Shown: in pieces, positions 45,456 to 55,902 of the stretch
Position numbering within the stretch: position 1 is the first letter of the stretch
How the letters are laid out: each line of letters starts with the position of its first letter
Assembly: GCA_944358375.1 (NCBI GenBank)
Contig: CALVQT010000001.1
Coordinates: forward strand, 186,001-250,000
Direction: 5' to 3'
DNA length: 64,000 nt
DNA from: an uncultured Bacilli bacterium
Lineage (GTDB): Bacteria; Bacillota_I; Bacilli_A; RF39; UBA660
Program-made: the position numbers and the translations under genes
Notes under the pieces: generated by a model
Told to the model about the DNA's origin: nothing
Databases searched by the model: none
Seen by the model: only the letters and a program-made list of their open reading frames with translations

Positions 45456-47219
45456 ATGAATTATAATTGGGATTTAACTAGAATGTTTAAAAATGATGAA
45501 GAATATAATAATGCAATTAATGAAATAAATAAAATGTTAAAAGAAGTATCTTCATATAAAGGAAGAATACTTGAAAATGAAAATACATTATATAATTTAC
45601 TTGAATTAACTATTAATATTGAAATGATATTATCTAAAGTGTATGTATATTCATATTTAGGCTTTTATGATAATATGTCAGATATAAAATTTCAACAATA
45701 TAAAGAAAAAAGTAGTACTTTGAATGTTGAAATAAATAAAGTTGAAAGTTTTATAGAACCAGAATTATTAAGTCATGATTTTTCATTAATTGAAGAGTAT
45801 ATTTCAAAAAATAAAAAACTAGAAAAATATAGATTATATTTAACTAAGATATTTAGATATAAACCACATGTTTTAAGTGAAAAAGAAGAAAAATTACTAA
45901 ATAGTGTTAGTGATTTATTTGATACTTCAGAAAATGCTTTTTCTAATTTAACTAATGTTGATGTTGATTTTGGGAAAATAAAAAATGAAGATGGTAAATT
46001 AGTTAAATTAACATCTTCAAATTATAATGTTTTTCTAAGTTCTAAAAATGAATCTATTAGAAAATCTGCATTTAAAAAAGTTTATAAGTTTTATAAAAAT
46101 CATATAAACACTATTAGTGCTTTATATATTGGCAATATTAAAAATGATGTGTTTTATTGTAAAACTAAAAAATATAATTCTTCATTAGAAGGAAGTTTGT
46201 TTAGAGATAATATAGATTCAAAATTATATAAAACATTAATTAAGATAACTAATGATAATACTAAATATTTGAAAGAATATTATAATATTAAGTCTAAAGT
46301 AGTTGGCAAAAAATTACACATGTATGATACTTATTTGAATATTAGTAAGTGTCCAGATAAAAAAATAAAATATGAAAAAGCAATTGAAATAATAAATAAA
46401 GCATTAAAACCACTTGGAGAAGATTACTTAAATAAATTTAATTATTTATTAAATAATAGGTGTGTAGATGTATATCCCAAAGATAAAAAAAGAAGTGGAG
46501 CTTATCAGTGGGGAAGTTATAAAATACTCCCATATGTATCTTTAAATTATGAAAATAATATGGATAGTGTAAGTACACTTGCTCATGAAATGGGGCATGC
46601 TATGCATACATATTTTAGTGATTTAAATCAAGATTTTATTTATGCATCATATCCAATATTCTTAGCAGAAATAGCATCTACTGTAAATGAAATATTATTG
46701 TCTGAATATTTGTTAAATAATACAAATGATAAAGACGAAAAGATATATTATATTGTAGAATTTTTAGATAAATTTAAGGCAACTGTATATAGACAAGTTA
46801 TGTTTGCTGAATTCGAAGATATAGTTCATGAATATTATGAAGAAGGTAATGCTCTTACTAAAGATTATTTGTGTAATACTTATCTAAATTTGGTTAAAAA
46901 TCAATTTAATCCAGCTGTTATAATTGATAAAGACATTATGTATGAATGGGCTAGAATTCCACATTTTTATAATTCATATTATGTATATAAATATGCTACT
47001 GGATTTATTAGTGCATTAATAATAGTAGATAAATTATTAAATGATAACACATTTAAAGATAAATATATTAATTTTTTAAGTAGTGGAAATATAAAATATC
47101 CTTTAGATTTACTTAAAGATTTAGATATAGATCTTACTGATGAAAAAACAATAAATAGAGCATTTGAATTATTTAAAGAAAAAGTTTCAATGCTTAATAC
47201 TTTAGAAAGTGGTGAGTAA
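45456..47219 (+). CDS. pepF: Oligoendopeptidase F (M3 family)
   Basis: A 587-residue cytoplasmic zinc metallopeptidase that cuts peptides of moderate length. The zinc site LAHEMGHAMHTYF (HExxH) with the downstream EIASTVNE Glu is intact, and YQWGSYKILPYVSLNY precedes it, as in PepF. Length is normal. It sits between dnaK and dnaJ, separated from dnaK by a terminator but only two bases from dnaJ, so it is cotranscribed with dnaJ. Confidence 0.95.
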   Translation: MNYNWDLTRMFKNDEEYNNAINEINKMLKEVSSYKGRILENENTLYNLLELTINIEMILSKVYVYSYLGFYDNMSDIKFQQYKEKSSTLNVEINKVESFIEPELLSHDFSLIEEYISKNKKLEKYRLYLTKIFRYKPHVLSEKEEKLLNSVSDLFDTSENAFSNLTNVDVDFGKIKNEDGKLVKLTSSNYNVFLSSKNESIRKSAFKKVYKFYKNHINTISALYIGNIKNDVFYCKTKKYNSSLEGSLFRDNIDSKLYKTLIKITNDNTKYLKEYYNIKSKVVGKKLHMYDTYLNISKCPDKKIKYEKAIEIINKALKPLGEDYLNKFNYLLNNRCVDVYPKDKKRSGAYQWGSYKILPYVSLNYENNMDSVSTLAHEMGHAMHTYFSDLNQDFIYASYPIFLAEIASTVNEILLSEYLLNNTNDKDEKIYYIVEFLDKFKATVYRQVMFAEFEDIVHEYYEEGNALTKDYLCNTYLNLVKNQFNPAVIIDKDIMYEWARIPHFYNSYYVYKYATGFISALIIVDKLLNDNTFKDKYINFLSSGNIKYPLDLLKDLDIDLTDEKTINRAFELFKEKVSMLNTLESGE

Positions 47220-47221
47220 TT

Positions 47222-48349
47222 ATGGCTAAGAGAGATTATTATGAAATATTAGGAGTCTCTAAAGATGCAACAGATGCTGAGATTAAAAGTGCGTTTAGAA
47301 AAAAAGCAAAAGAATTCCATCCTGACATAAATAAAAGTCCAGATGCATCAGAAAAATTTAAAGAAGCACAAGAAGCATATGCTTGCTTATCTGATAAGGA
47401 TAATCGTGCTAAATATGATCAATTTGGTCATGCTGCTTTTGAAAATAATTATTCAAATCCAGGTGGGGCTTATCAAGGAAATCCATTTGGTAATTTCGAC
47501 TTTGGTGATATATTTGATGATTTATTTGGTAGTGGGTTTGGAGGATTTTCTTCATTTGGTGGCAGTAGTAATGCTAAATCAAGAGCTAAAAAAGGTGCAG
47601 ATACTTTATATAGCATGAAAATAGATTTCATGGAAGCCGTTTATGGGTGCAAAAAAGATATTGAAATAGAATATTATGAACCATGTGATGACTGTAATGG
47701 TAAAGGTGGCTATGGTGAAACTACTTGTGATGAGTGTAATGGTAGAGGATATGTTATAAAGCAGGTAAATACGTTTATTGGTGCTATTCAAACTAAAACC
47801 ACATGTAGTGTATGTGGTGGAAAAGGAAAAATATTTAAAAATAAATGTAGTACGTGTAAATCAACAGGTAAAGTAAAAATAAGAAAAGTACTTACTATTG
47901 ATATTCCTGCTGGTATAAATAATGGAGAGCAACTAAGAATTAGTGGAAAAGGAGAAGCTGGCATAAACGGAGGTCCTAATGGAGACTTATATCTTCAATT
48001 TAAAATAGCATCTCATGAATTATATAAAAGAGATGGTGATGATATTTATATTGATTTACCTGTTACAATTACTGATTTATGTTTAGGATGCAAGAAAACA
48101 ATAATGACAATGGATGGTGAGGTAGAACTTAAAATCAAAGAAGGAACTCAACCTGGTGATACTTTAAGAATTAAGGGAAAAGGAATTAATAATCCAGATT
48201 CATGGAAAAAGGGCGATTTTTATTGCGTTATTAAATTAATTATTCCAACTGACTTATCAAGAAAACAAAAATCTTTATTAGAAGAGCTAGATGATACAAA
48301 TTTGGAAGATGATATAATTTTTAAAAAATTTAGAAAATTAAATAGATAA
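47222..48349 (+). CDS. dnaJ: Chaperone protein DnaJ
   Basis: A 375-residue DnaK cochaperone. The J domain has HPD at residues 33-35. A Gly/Phe-rich segment (FGNFDFGDIFDDLFG) follows, then four CxxCxGxG-type zinc repeats (CDDCNGKG, CDECNGRG, CSVCGGKG and the looser CSTCKSTG), and the C-terminal substrate domains with LRIKGKGI. It starts two bases after pepF and ends at a strong terminator. Confidence 0.97.
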   Translation: MAKRDYYEILGVSKDATDAEIKSAFRKKAKEFHPDINKSPDASEKFKEAQEAYACLSDKDNRAKYDQFGHAAFENNYSNPGGAYQGNPFGNFDFGDIFDDLFGSGFGGFSSFGGSSNAKSRAKKGADTLYSMKIDFMEAVYGCKKDIEIEYYEPCDDCNGKGGYGETTCDECNGRGYVIKQVNTFIGAIQTKTTCSVCGGKGKIFKNKCSTCKSTGKVKIRKVLTIDIPAGINNGEQLRISGKGEAGINGGPNGDLYLQFKIASHELYKRDGDDIYIDLPVTITDLCLGCKKTIMTMDGEVELKIKEGTQPGDTLRIKGKGINNPDSWKKGDFYCVIKLIIPTDLSRKQKSLLEELDDTNLEDDIIFKKFRKLNR

Positions 48350-48376
48350 GAAAGATAGTTATATCTTTCTTTTTTA
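48348..48376 (+). terminator. Terminator of pepF-dnaJ
   Basis: AAGAAAGATA and TATCTTTCTT form a ten-base stem over GTTA, followed by T residues. Confidence 0.9.
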
Positions 48377-48400
48377 TATAGTTTATTTATAAATAAAAAC

Positions 48401-48429
48401 TTGAAAAAATTAATTTTTTATGGTATAAT
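48401..48429 (+). promoter_or_regulatory. Promoter of the 295-residue orphan gene
   Basis: TTGAAA (48401-48406) and TATAAT (48424-48429) with 17 bases between, about 30 bases before the start codon. Confidence 0.75.
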
Positions 48430-48459
48430 ATTGTAAATTAAAAAAAGGGGGGTTAAAAA

Positions 48460-49347
48460 ATGAGAGATTATAATAAATATTATTATAATATTGATTATAA
48501 AATTTATAAAAATGATAATTACAAAACTAATAAAGAGATAAATTATTCACCGGACATAAAGTCATATGGAAGAATTTATTATGATGAACAATTGAAAAAA
48601 TTATTATCTCGTTTAAATAAAAATCAAATTACTTGTTTAACTTATATATTAAATAGAGCTATTGCTGCAGGAATTAATGTTGATATAAATTATGTTATAT
48701 TAATTATTAATTTAATTTTAAACAGCCCATCACAATCTATTGATAAACTATCAAAAAATAATGATTTAAAAATAAAATCTAATGATAGTATTGATGATTT
48801 AAGAAAATTAGAGGAAGAAAAAAGAAGAGAAACTGATAGAATAATTACAAAATTTTTAGCTGATATTACTCAAAGAGGTTCAAATAATAATTTTAGAGGA
48901 TGGGTTTTGCCTAATGGATTATTATTAAGTCAATTTAATGAAACATCTGAAATTAGTGATGATCCAAAAAGACAAGATCATAGCTCATTGGTAAAAATAT
49001 TTATTGAAGGTTTAAAGGAATATGATTTTGATATGTATCAAAAAATAATATCACTATATGATGAGTACATGAGAGAATTAGGTGTTAGTGGAGATTATAG
49101 TGAAAGTTTTGCTGTTGAAAGATTGGGGTGGATGCAAGTTTCTGTCTTTGGTCAAAAAATAATAGCCTATAGAGGCGACAGATGGCAAGATAGAATATTA
49201 TCACCTTTCTTTAATGAATATGGATTTAAATATACTATTTATAATTCTGGTAAAGATTATGATTATAGATTTGATAAATTATATGATCATATAAATGAAA
49301 TAATAAAATTAGGATTAAAAGGAAAATATTCAAGAAAATTAAATTAA
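48460..49347 (+). CDS. Orphan 295-residue protein of unknown function
   Basis: A soluble protein. The first 40 residues are Tyr/Asn/Lys-rich and probably disordered, and a charged helix lies at about 110-130 (LRKLEEEKRRETDRIITKF). The second half holds ordered stretches such as NNFRGWVLPNGLLLSQFNE, HSSLVKIFIEGLKEY and AVERLGWMQVSVFGQKIIA, reminiscent of short regulatory or virulence-associated domains, but no family can be named. A consensus promoter and a strong AAGGGGGG ribosome site indicate that it is well expressed. It lies between dnaJ and dnaG without overlap. Confidence 0.7.
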   Translation: MRDYNKYYYNIDYKIYKNDNYKTNKEINYSPDIKSYGRIYYDEQLKKLLSRLNKNQITCLTYILNRAIAAGINVDINYVILIINLILNSPSQSIDKLSKNNDLKIKSNDSIDDLRKLEEEKRRETDRIITKFLADITQRGSNNNFRGWVLPNGLLLSQFNETSEISDDPKRQDHSSLVKIFIEGLKEYDFDMYQKIISLYDEYMRELGVSGDYSESFAVERLGWMQVSVFGQKIIAYRGDRWQDRILSPFFNEYGFKYTIYNSGKDYDYRFDKLYDHINEIIKLGLKGKYSRKLN

Positions 49348-49398
49348 AAGTAGTGTTTTAAAAAATTATAGCGTATATATTTATTGGAGGGCAAAAAA

Positions 49399-51129
49399 AT
49401 GGCTTTTATATCACAAGAATTAATTAATGAGATAAAATCTAAAAATGATATAGTTGATATAATAGGAAGTTATATTAATCTTGATGATAAAAATAAAGCA
49501 ATATGCCCTTTTCATAATGATCATTCACCATCTTTTAGTGTTAGTAGCGAAAAACAAATATATAAATGTTTTAGTTGCGGAGAGAGTGGGAATGTAATTA
49601 CTTTTGTTCAAAAGTTTAATTCAATATCATTTATTGAGGCACTTAAGTTATTAGCAGATAGAGTAGGAATAAATTTAAATATTCAAGATCAAAAAAAATC
49701 AAATAAGTATGATAAATATTATGAAATAACTTCTGTTGCATTAAAATATTTTAAAAATAATTTGATGTCTACTCAAGGAAAAGATGCTATAAAATATTTG
49801 AATAATAGAAAAATAGATAAAAATTTAATAAATGAATTTAATATTGGACTTTCTACTGGAAATAAATTATCAAGTATATTGACAAAAAAATATCCAATTA
49901 GAGATGTAATTGATACAGATCTTGTAAAAGAAATTAATGGATCTGAATATGATACATTTCAAAATAGAATAATTTTTCCAATTATGGATGAAAATAATAA
50001 TGTAGTTGCATTTTCAGGAAGAAAATATTTAAGTGAAGATTTAGTTGATGATACTTTTGCAAAATATGTTAATTCTAAAGATACTGTAATATTTAATAAA
50101 GGAAAGATATTATTTAATTTAAATAATGCAATACCATACATTAAAAAGAAAAAAGAAATAATTATTACAGAAGGATTTATGGATGCGATTAGATTATCAT
50201 CTATTGGATATAAAAATGTAGTTGCATTAATGGGAACAGCATTAACTAAAGAAAATAAAGAAAAGATATTAAAATATAAATGTAAAATAATCCTTAATTT
50301 GGATCAAGATAATGCAGGTAAAATGGCAACTATTTCAATAGGAGATGATTTATTAAAAAATAATGTTGATTTATCAGTAATAGTGTTTGATGATTATAAA
50401 GATAGTGATGAATTTATTATAAATAAAGGAAAAGAAGCATTTGATATTTCTTATAATAATAAAATTTCGTTTATTGATTTTAAACTTAATTATTTAAAAA
50501 CTAATAAAAATATGAGTGATTCTGTTGATATTAGTAAATATATAAATGAAGCAATTAATTCATTAAATGAGTTAGATGATGATATATTAAAGGAATTAAA
50601 GATCAAAGAGATGGCTAATGAATTTGGAATTAATGAATCTGTTATTAAAGGAAAATTAAATAATAAATTAAGCGTTATAAAACCTAGGGAACAACAAATA
50701 AAAAAAAGATATAATAAATATGATATAAGTGAGGTTAGAATACTTTATTTAATGTTGCATTATGATGATGTTATAGTGATATTTGAAAATACATTAGGAT
50801 ATTTAATTCATGATAATATGTCATCACTAGCATATAAAATAATTGAATTTAAGAATGATTATGGTTATTTTGATTATAGTGATTTTATTGATTATATAGG
50901 TGATAATCTTATTCTTAATGAAACATTAAAAGAAGTAAATAAATATTATAATAAAGATGATTATACTGATGCTGAGCTAGAGTCTTATATTAATACAATT
51001 AAAGAATATTCAGTTAAGAAGAGAATAGAAGCATTAAAAAGGGAAATGAAAGAAACGCTAGATATAAATAAAAAAATAGAAATAGCTGAGAAAATAGAAA
51101 ATATAAATAAGGAAGTGTTAAAATGGTAG
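49399..51129 (+). CDS. dnaG: DNA primase
   Basis: A 576-residue primase. The zinc-binding domain has CPFH ... CFSC (Cys36, His39, Cys57, Cys60). The RNA polymerase core and TOPRIM domain show [37 protein letters not shown] and [13 protein letters not shown] diverged C-terminal DnaB-interaction region follows. ATG 49399 is chosen, since GGAGG lies ten bases upstream and the upstream TTG overlaps it. It overlaps rpoD by seven bases, as in the macromolecular-synthesis operon. Confidence 0.96.
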   Translation: MAFISQELINEIKSKNDIVDIIGSYINLDDKNKAICPFHNDHSPSFSVSSEKQIYKCFSCGESGNVITFVQKFNSISFIEALKLLADRVGINLNIQDQKKSNKYDKYYEITSVALKYFKNNLMSTQGKDAIKYLNNRKIDKNLINEFNIGLSTGNKLSSILTKKYPIRDVIDTDLVKEINGSEYDTFQNRIIFPIMDENNNVVAFSGRKYLSEDLVDDTFAKYVNSKDTVIFNKGKILFNLNNAIPYIKKKKEIIITEGFMDAIRLSSIGYKNVVALMGTALTKENKEKILKYKCKIILNLDQDNAGKMATISIGDDLLKNNVDLSVIVFDDYKDSDEFIINKGKEAFDISYNNKISFIDFKLNYLKTNKNMSDSVDISKYINEAINSLNELDDDILKELKIKEMANEFGINESVIKGKLNNKLSVIKPREQQIKKRYNKYDISEVRILYLMLHYDDVIVIFENTLGYLIHDNMSSLAYKIIEFKNDYGYFDYSDFIDYIGDNLILNETLKEVNKYYNKDDYTDAELESYINTIKEYSVKKRIEALKREMKETLDINKKIEIAEKIENINKEVLKW

Positions 51130-52217
51130 AAGAAAATAAAACATTAGAAGAAAGAATAGATGAGTTAATTGTTTTAGGTAAGAAGCAAGGCTACTTAACT
51201 TATGAACAAATTGCAAAAAGAACGTTAGATTTAGATTTGAATAGCAACGCATTAGATGAATTATATAATAAAATTACTGAGAATAAAATAGAAGTAAGAG
51301 CAGAAGATGAAGATGAGAGTTCTGATAGTATTGATTTAAAAAATGAAATTATTATTGATGATGTTCCTGATGAAAGTAAAGATATGAGTGTTAATGATAA
51401 TGTAAGAATGTACTTAAAAGAAATAGGTAAAATTAGTCTTCTTACATTAGAAGAGGAACAAGAATTATCAAGAAAAGTAGCAGAAGGGGATGAACATGCT
51501 AAAAATGTTCTTGCTGAATCTAACTTACGTTTAGTTGTTTCTATTGCTAAGAGATATGTTGGTAGAGGTTTATTATTTTTAGATCTAATTCAAGAAGGAA
51601 ATATAGGGCTTATGAAAGCAGTTGAAAAGTTTGATTATGATAAAGGATATAAATTTTCGACTTATGCTACTTGGTGGATTAGGCAAGCAATAACAAGGGC
51701 ATTAGCAGATCAAGCAAGAACAATAAGGGTTCCTGTTCATATGGTTGAAACTATTAATAAAATGGCAAGGATAGAAAGACAAATGACTCTTGAGTTAAAT
51801 AGAGAACCAACAGATCAAGAATTGTCTAAGAAAATGGGATTAAGTGTAGAAAAAATAGCTGAAATAAGAAAAATAAGTCAAGATCCTGTATCATTAGAAA
51901 CTCCAGTTGGAGAAGAAGATGATTCACATTTAGGAGATTTTCTTGCTGATGAGAGAACAATGTCTCCAGAAGATTTCGCAACTTATGAAATATTAAAAGA
52001 TGAATTAAGAGAAGTTTTAGATACATTAACAGTTCGTGAAAAAGAGGTATTAGAACTTAGATTTGGTTTATTCGACGGTTCTAGTCATACATTAGAAGAA
52101 GTTGGAAAACAATTTAAAGTTACTCGTGAGAGAATAAGGCAAATTGAAGCAAAAGCTCTAAGAAAATTAAGACACCCATCTAGAGCTAAAAAATTAAAAG
52201 ATTTCTTAATTGAATAG
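51123..52217 (+). CDS. rpoD: Primary sigma factor RpoD (sigma-A)
   Basis: A 364-residue housekeeping sigma factor. A short region 1.1 ([12 protein letters not shown]) precedes region 1.2 ([25 protein letters not shown]), region 2 ([41 protein letters not shown] and [27 protein letters not shown]), region 3 and region 4 ([29 protein letters not shown]). The consensus TTGACA/TATAAT promoters in this window fit its preserved regions 2.4 and 4.2. Confidence 0.98.
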   Translation: MVEENKTLEERIDELIVLGKKQGYLTYEQIAKRTLDLDLNSNALDELYNKITENKIEVRAEDEDESSDSIDLKNEIIIDDVPDESKDMSVNDNVRMYLKEIGKISLLTLEEEQELSRKVAEGDEHAKNVLAESNLRLVVSIAKRYVGRGLLFLDLIQEGNIGLMKAVEKFDYDKGYKFSTYATWWIRQAITRALADQARTIRVPVHMVETINKMARIERQMTLELNREPTDQELSKKMGLSVEKIAEIRKISQDPVSLETPVGEEDDSHLGDFLADERTMSPEDFATYEILKDELREVLDTLTVREKEVLELRFGLFDGSSHTLEEVGKQFKVTRERIRQIEAKALRKLRHPSRAKKLKDFLIE

Positions 52218-52836
52218 AATATCTTCAATATATTCTTTTATATCTTTAAATGATAAAGTAGTGGATGTAGGGTGCGATCAAGCAAAATTAAGTATAATGC
52301 TTTCAAAACGAAAACAATATTCAATCGCTGCAGATATAAGTGAAAATGTTATTAAAAAAGCTAAAGAGGATATAAAAGACAATAAATATATAGATTTAAG
52401 GATATCAAATGGTTTAGAAAATATTAAAAACAATGAAGCTGATACATTAGTATTATCTGGTATGGGCAGTTATACAATAGTAGAAATATTAAAGAATACT
52501 AAATTAAGATTTAAAAAAATAATTACTATATCTAATAATAAACATTATTATTTAAGAAAAAATATGTTAGATTTAAATTATATTGTTGATAAAGAACTAA
52601 TAATTAAAGAGAATAATAAATATTATAATTTAATTATATTTAAAGAAGGAAATATGCAATATAGTGAAGAAGAATTATTAATTGGATTAAATCATCAAGA
52701 CAATATAATATATAGAGAATATTTAAAATATTTATATAATAAGTATTGCATTATTAATAGTAAATCAAATTATAAAAATAAAGATGTTAATAAATATTTG
52801 AAAGTTATCAATAATAAATTGAATAATATAGTATAA
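52210..52836 (+). CDS. trmK: tRNA (adenine22-N1)-methyltransferase TrmK
   Basis: A 208-residue SAM-dependent methyltransferase. [15 protein letters not shown] is the SAM loop (usually DVGSDHAYL), [16 protein letters not shown] is motif II, and [15 protein letters not shown] is the conserved GMGG-type catalytic strand. It starts at TTG 52210, overlapping the rpoD end by eight bases. The rpoD-trmK order is conserved in Firmicutes, but the usual next gene (a Nif3-like protein) is missing. Confidence 0.88.
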   Translation: MNRISSIYSFISLNDKVVDVGCDQAKLSIMLSKRKQYSIAADISENVIKKAKEDIKDNKYIDLRISNGLENIKNNEADTLVLSGMGSYTIVEILKNTKLRFKKIITISNNKHYYLRKNMLDLNYIVDKELIIKENNKYYNLIIFKEGNMQYSEEELLIGLNHQDNIIYREYLKYLYNKYCIINSKSNYKNKDVNKYLKVINNKLNNIV

Positions 52837-52876
52837 AATTAATTTTATATAGCATACTATTTAGTGGTGATGAAGT

Positions 52877-53014
52877 ATGCTTATGAATAATAAATTTAGT
52901 AAAAAGAATAAATTATTATATAAAATGAAGTTTATTAATACTAGAAATACAGAATATAAAAATATCAATGATAAAGAATTTGGTAGAATAGAAAAATTTA
53001 GTGATAAGAAATGA
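52877..53014 (+). CDS. Small basic 45-residue protein
   Basis: An ATG at 52877 with GGTGATG upstream opens a 45-codon frame ending TGA, immediately followed by a terminator. The product is rich in Lys, Asn and Phe with no membrane segment, and family membership is unknown. The ribosome site and the terminator placed exactly at its end support a real gene. An ATG six bases further down is an alternative start. Confidence 0.5.
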   Translation: MLMNNKFSKKNKLLYKMKFINTRNTEYKNINDKEFGRIEKFSDKK

Positions 53015-53040
53015 CACATTTTGAATGTGTCTTTTATTTT
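53013..53040 (+). terminator. Terminator after the 45-residue gene
   Basis: GACACATT and AATGTGTC form an eight-base stem over TTG, followed by TTTT. Confidence 0.85.
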
Positions 53041-53043
53041 TTG

Positions 53044-53072
53044 TTAACATTTATTTATTTTTTTGATATAAT
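53044..53072 (+). promoter_or_regulatory. Promoter of ackA
   Basis: TTAACA (53044-53049) and TATAAT (53067-53072), 17 bases apart, about 30 bases before the ackA start. Confidence 0.7.
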
Positions 53073-53100
53073 AATTGCGAAATAGAAAGAAGGAAAAATA

Positions 53101-54279
53101 ATGAAAATATTAAGTGTTAATGCTGGTAGTTCATCATTAAAATTTACTATGTTTGAGATGCCAGAAGAAAAGGTTATTATTAGTGGTACTTTTGAAAAGA
53201 TAGGATTAGAAGATAGCTTTTATTCTATTAAATATAATGGTTCAAAAGATAAGAAAGAAGCTAAAATTAAAGATCATACAGCAGCAGTTAAAATCTTATT
53301 AGATGAATTAATTAATTATAAAGTAATTAATTCTTATGATGAAATTGATGGTGTTGGTCATAGATTAGTTCATGGTGGAGATAAATATACTGAAAGTGTA
53401 TTAATTAATGATGATGTTATTGCAACTGTTAATAAGTTAATACCATTGGCACCACTTCATAATCCAGCTAATTTAATAGGAGTAGAAAGTTTTAAAAAAG
53501 TATTAAAAAACACTCCTATGGTTGCTGTTTTTGATACTGCATTTCATCAAACAATGGCAAAAGAACAATATTTATATGCTGTTCCATATGATTGGTATAC
53601 AAATCATGGAGTAAGAAAGTATGGTTTTCATGGAACATCTCATAGATATATTAGTGCTCAAATGCATGAAATGTTAGGTAAAGATGCTAAGATAATTAGT
53701 TGTCATATTGGTAATGGTGCTTCACTTTGTGCTATTAAAGATGGTAAATGTGTTGATACTTCTATGGGATTTACTCCACTTGCAGGTGTTGTTATGGGAA
53801 GTAGAAGTGGAGATATTGATACTGGTCTTATTCCATATGTTATGTCAGAAACTAAAGAAACTTTTGATGAAATTATGAATGATTTAAATAAAAAAAGTGG
53901 TATGTTAGCATTATCGGGTATATCTAGTGATTTAAGAGATATCGAAGAAGGATATTTAAGTAATGACCCTAGATGTAAAATGGCTATGGATATTTATTCA
54001 GATAGAATCGCAGACTATATTTCTATTTATAATACTGAATTACAAGGCGCTGAATATATCGTATTTACTGCAGGAGTTGGAGAAAATAGTGATCTTGTAC
54101 GTAAAATGGTTATTGATAAATTTGCATATTTAAGTGTTAAATTGGATGAAGAGAAAAATAGTACAAGAGGAATTACTGGTATTATAAGTACAGAAGATTC
54201 TTCTATTAAAGTTGTAGTTATGCCTACTGATGAAGAATTAATGATAGCAAGAGATACATATCAATTGATACAAAAATAG
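53101..54279 (+). CDS. ackA: Acetate kinase
   Basis: A 392-residue enzyme making ATP and acetate from acetyl phosphate. MKILSVNAGSSSLKF is signature 1, VGHRLVHGGDKY and the central GFHGTSHRYIS (signature 2) follow, and GVVMGSRSGDIDTGL, then FTAGVGENS mark the nucleotide side. The length is normal. It completes the acetyl-CoA to acetate branch together with NifJ, but no phosphate acetyltransferase gene is beside it. It has a GAAGGA ribosome site. Confidence 0.98.
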   Translation: MKILSVNAGSSSLKFTMFEMPEEKVIISGTFEKIGLEDSFYSIKYNGSKDKKEAKIKDHTAAVKILLDELINYKVINSYDEIDGVGHRLVHGGDKYTESVLINDDVIATVNKLIPLAPLHNPANLIGVESFKKVLKNTPMVAVFDTAFHQTMAKEQYLYAVPYDWYTNHGVRKYGFHGTSHRYISAQMHEMLGKDAKIISCHIGNGASLCAIKDGKCVDTSMGFTPLAGVVMGSRSGDIDTGLIPYVMSETKETFDEIMNDLNKKSGMLALSGISSDLRDIEEGYLSNDPRCKMAMDIYSDRIADYISIYNTELQGAEYIVFTAGVGENSDLVRKMVIDKFAYLSVKLDEEKNSTRGITGIISTEDSSIKVVVMPTDEELMIARDTYQLIQK

Positions 54280-54294
54280 AAAGAGTTTTTAAAA

Positions 54295-55254
54295 ATGAAT
54301 AATATTTATAAAACTATATATAATGAAATTAAAAAATATAAAAAAATATATATAGCTAGACACATAGGAGCTGATCCTGATGCTTATGGAAGTCAAATAG
54401 GTCTTAAAGAATCTATTAAATGTACATTTCCAGAAAAAGAAGTTTATGCGCTTGGTAGTGGTGTTTCAAGATTTAAATTCATGGGTAAACTTGATAAGAT
54501 AACAAATATTGATTATGAAAATTCCCTTTTAATAGTAGTAGATACTCCTGATAAAAAAAGAGTTGATATTGAAAATTTTGAACAATTTAAAAATGTTATT
54601 AAAATAGATCATCATCCTAAGGTAGATACTTTTGGAATATGTGAATATATTTGTGAAAATGCAAGTTCTGCATCAGAATTAGTTCTTAAATTAATAGAAA
54701 ATACAAAACTAAAAAATAATAATGAAATAGCTAGTATATTATTTGCGGGAATAGTTAGCGATACCAATAGATTTTTATTTAATACAACTAGCGAAACATT
54801 TATATTAGTTAGTAATTTAATTAAAAAATACAAATTAAATATAGAAAAAATATATAAAGATGTATATTGTAAGCCTTTGAGCGAAGTAAGACTTATGGGT
54901 CACATAGCAACAACATTAAAAGTAGATAAATATGGTTTTGCATATATTGAGCTTGATGATGATATATTAAATACTTTAGGTGTTGATAATAGTGCACCAT
55001 CTAATATGATAAATGATTTTAATAACATAAAAGAGATATTAGTGTGGGCATTTATTACAAGAGATGAAAAAAATAATTTATATAGAGTAAATATAAGAAG
55101 TAGAGGTCCTATTATAAATGAAATAGCTGCTAGACACAATGGTGGTGGTCATAAGTTTGCAAGTGGTGTTAGAACATCATCAAGAGAAGATATAGATAAT
55201 TTATTAAAAGAATTATCTAGTGCTTGTATGGAATTTAAAAAAGAAAGTGAGTGA
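54295..55254 (+). CDS. nrnA: DHH-family nanoRNase/phosphatase NrnA
   Basis: A 319-residue DHH-DHHA1 phosphoesterase that degrades short oligonucleotides and pAp. Metal motifs are intact: RHIGADPDAYGSQ, VVDTPD, and IDHHPKVD. The DHHA1 domain ends with ARHNGGGHKFASG. It follows ackA by 15 bases and ends in TGA overlapping the engB start region. Confidence 0.92.
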   Translation: MNNIYKTIYNEIKKYKKIYIARHIGADPDAYGSQIGLKESIKCTFPEKEVYALGSGVSRFKFMGKLDKITNIDYENSLLIVVDTPDKKRVDIENFEQFKNVIKIDHHPKVDTFGICEYICENASSASELVLKLIENTKLKNNNEIASILFAGIVSDTNRFLFNTTSETFILVSNLIKKYKLNIEKIYKDVYCKPLSEVRLMGHIATTLKVDKYGFAYIELDDDILNTLGVDNSAPSNMINDFNNIKEILVWAFITRDEKNNLYRVNIRSRGPIINEIAARHNGGGHKFASGVRTSSREDIDNLLKELSSACMEFKKESE

Positions 55255-55259
55255 TATTA

Positions 55260-55841
55260 GTGGAAGTAATTAGTGTTAATGATCCTATTACTGCTGTTAG
55301 ATTGTCTCAATATCCAAATGATAAAAAAAGTGAAATATTAATTCTTGGTAGGAGTAATGTTGGTAAAAGTAGTTTTATAAATACAATTATAAACAGAAAA
55401 AATTTTGCTAAAACAAGTGCTAAACCAGGAAAAACACAAACATTAAACTTTTATTTAATTAATGATACTTTTTATATTGTAGATGTTCCAGGGTATGGCT
55501 ATGCCGCTGTAAGTAAAGCACAAATTAAAAAATTTGGTGTTATGATTGAAGAGTATTTAAAACAAAGACAGTATTTAAAACATATATTTTTGCTTATAGA
55601 TTATAGACATAAGCCAACTGAAGATGATATTATGATGTATAAATTTTTAAAATATTATAATTTACCAGTTACAATAATTTGTACTAAATATGATAAAGTA
55701 AATAGATCACTTCGTGCTAAACAAGATGATTTAATTAAAAAAATAATTTCTCCTGCTTTAGGGGATGAAATAGTTAATTTTTCTAGCGTAACAAAATTTG
55801 GTAAAGATAGAGTTTATGAAATAATTGAAAAAGTTATATAA
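55260..55841 (+). CDS. engB: Ribosome-biogenesis GTPase EngB/YsxC
   Basis: A 193-residue GTPase for 50S assembly. G1 is GRSNVGKSS, the switch region has AKTSAKPGKTQTLNFYLI, G3 is DVPGYGYA and G4 is TKYDK. The start is GTG at either 55251 or 55260. The latter is preferred because GAGTGA lies six bases upstream and the family begins shortly before the VNDP-like segment. It is coupled to nrnA. Confidence 0.93.
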   Translation: MEVISVNDPITAVRLSQYPNDKKSEILILGRSNVGKSSFINTIINRKNFAKTSAKPGKTQTLNFYLINDTFYIVDVPGYGYAAVSKAQIKKFGVMIEEYLKQRQYLKHIFLLIDYRHKPTEDDIMMYKFLKYYNLPVTIICTKYDKVNRSLRAKQDDLIKKIISPALGDEIVNFSSVTKFGKDRVYEIIEKVI

Positions 55842-55849
55842 AAAATATC

Positions 55850-55878
55850 TTGAAAAAAAAATACTAATTTTATATAAT
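55850..55878 (+). promoter_or_regulatory. Promoter of the pilin-like gene
   Basis: TTGAAA (55850-55855) and TATAAT (55873-55878), 17 bases apart, 24 bases before the start codon. Confidence 0.75.
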
Positions 55879-55902
55879 TAATATAGAATAGAGGTTGAAG
55901 AT

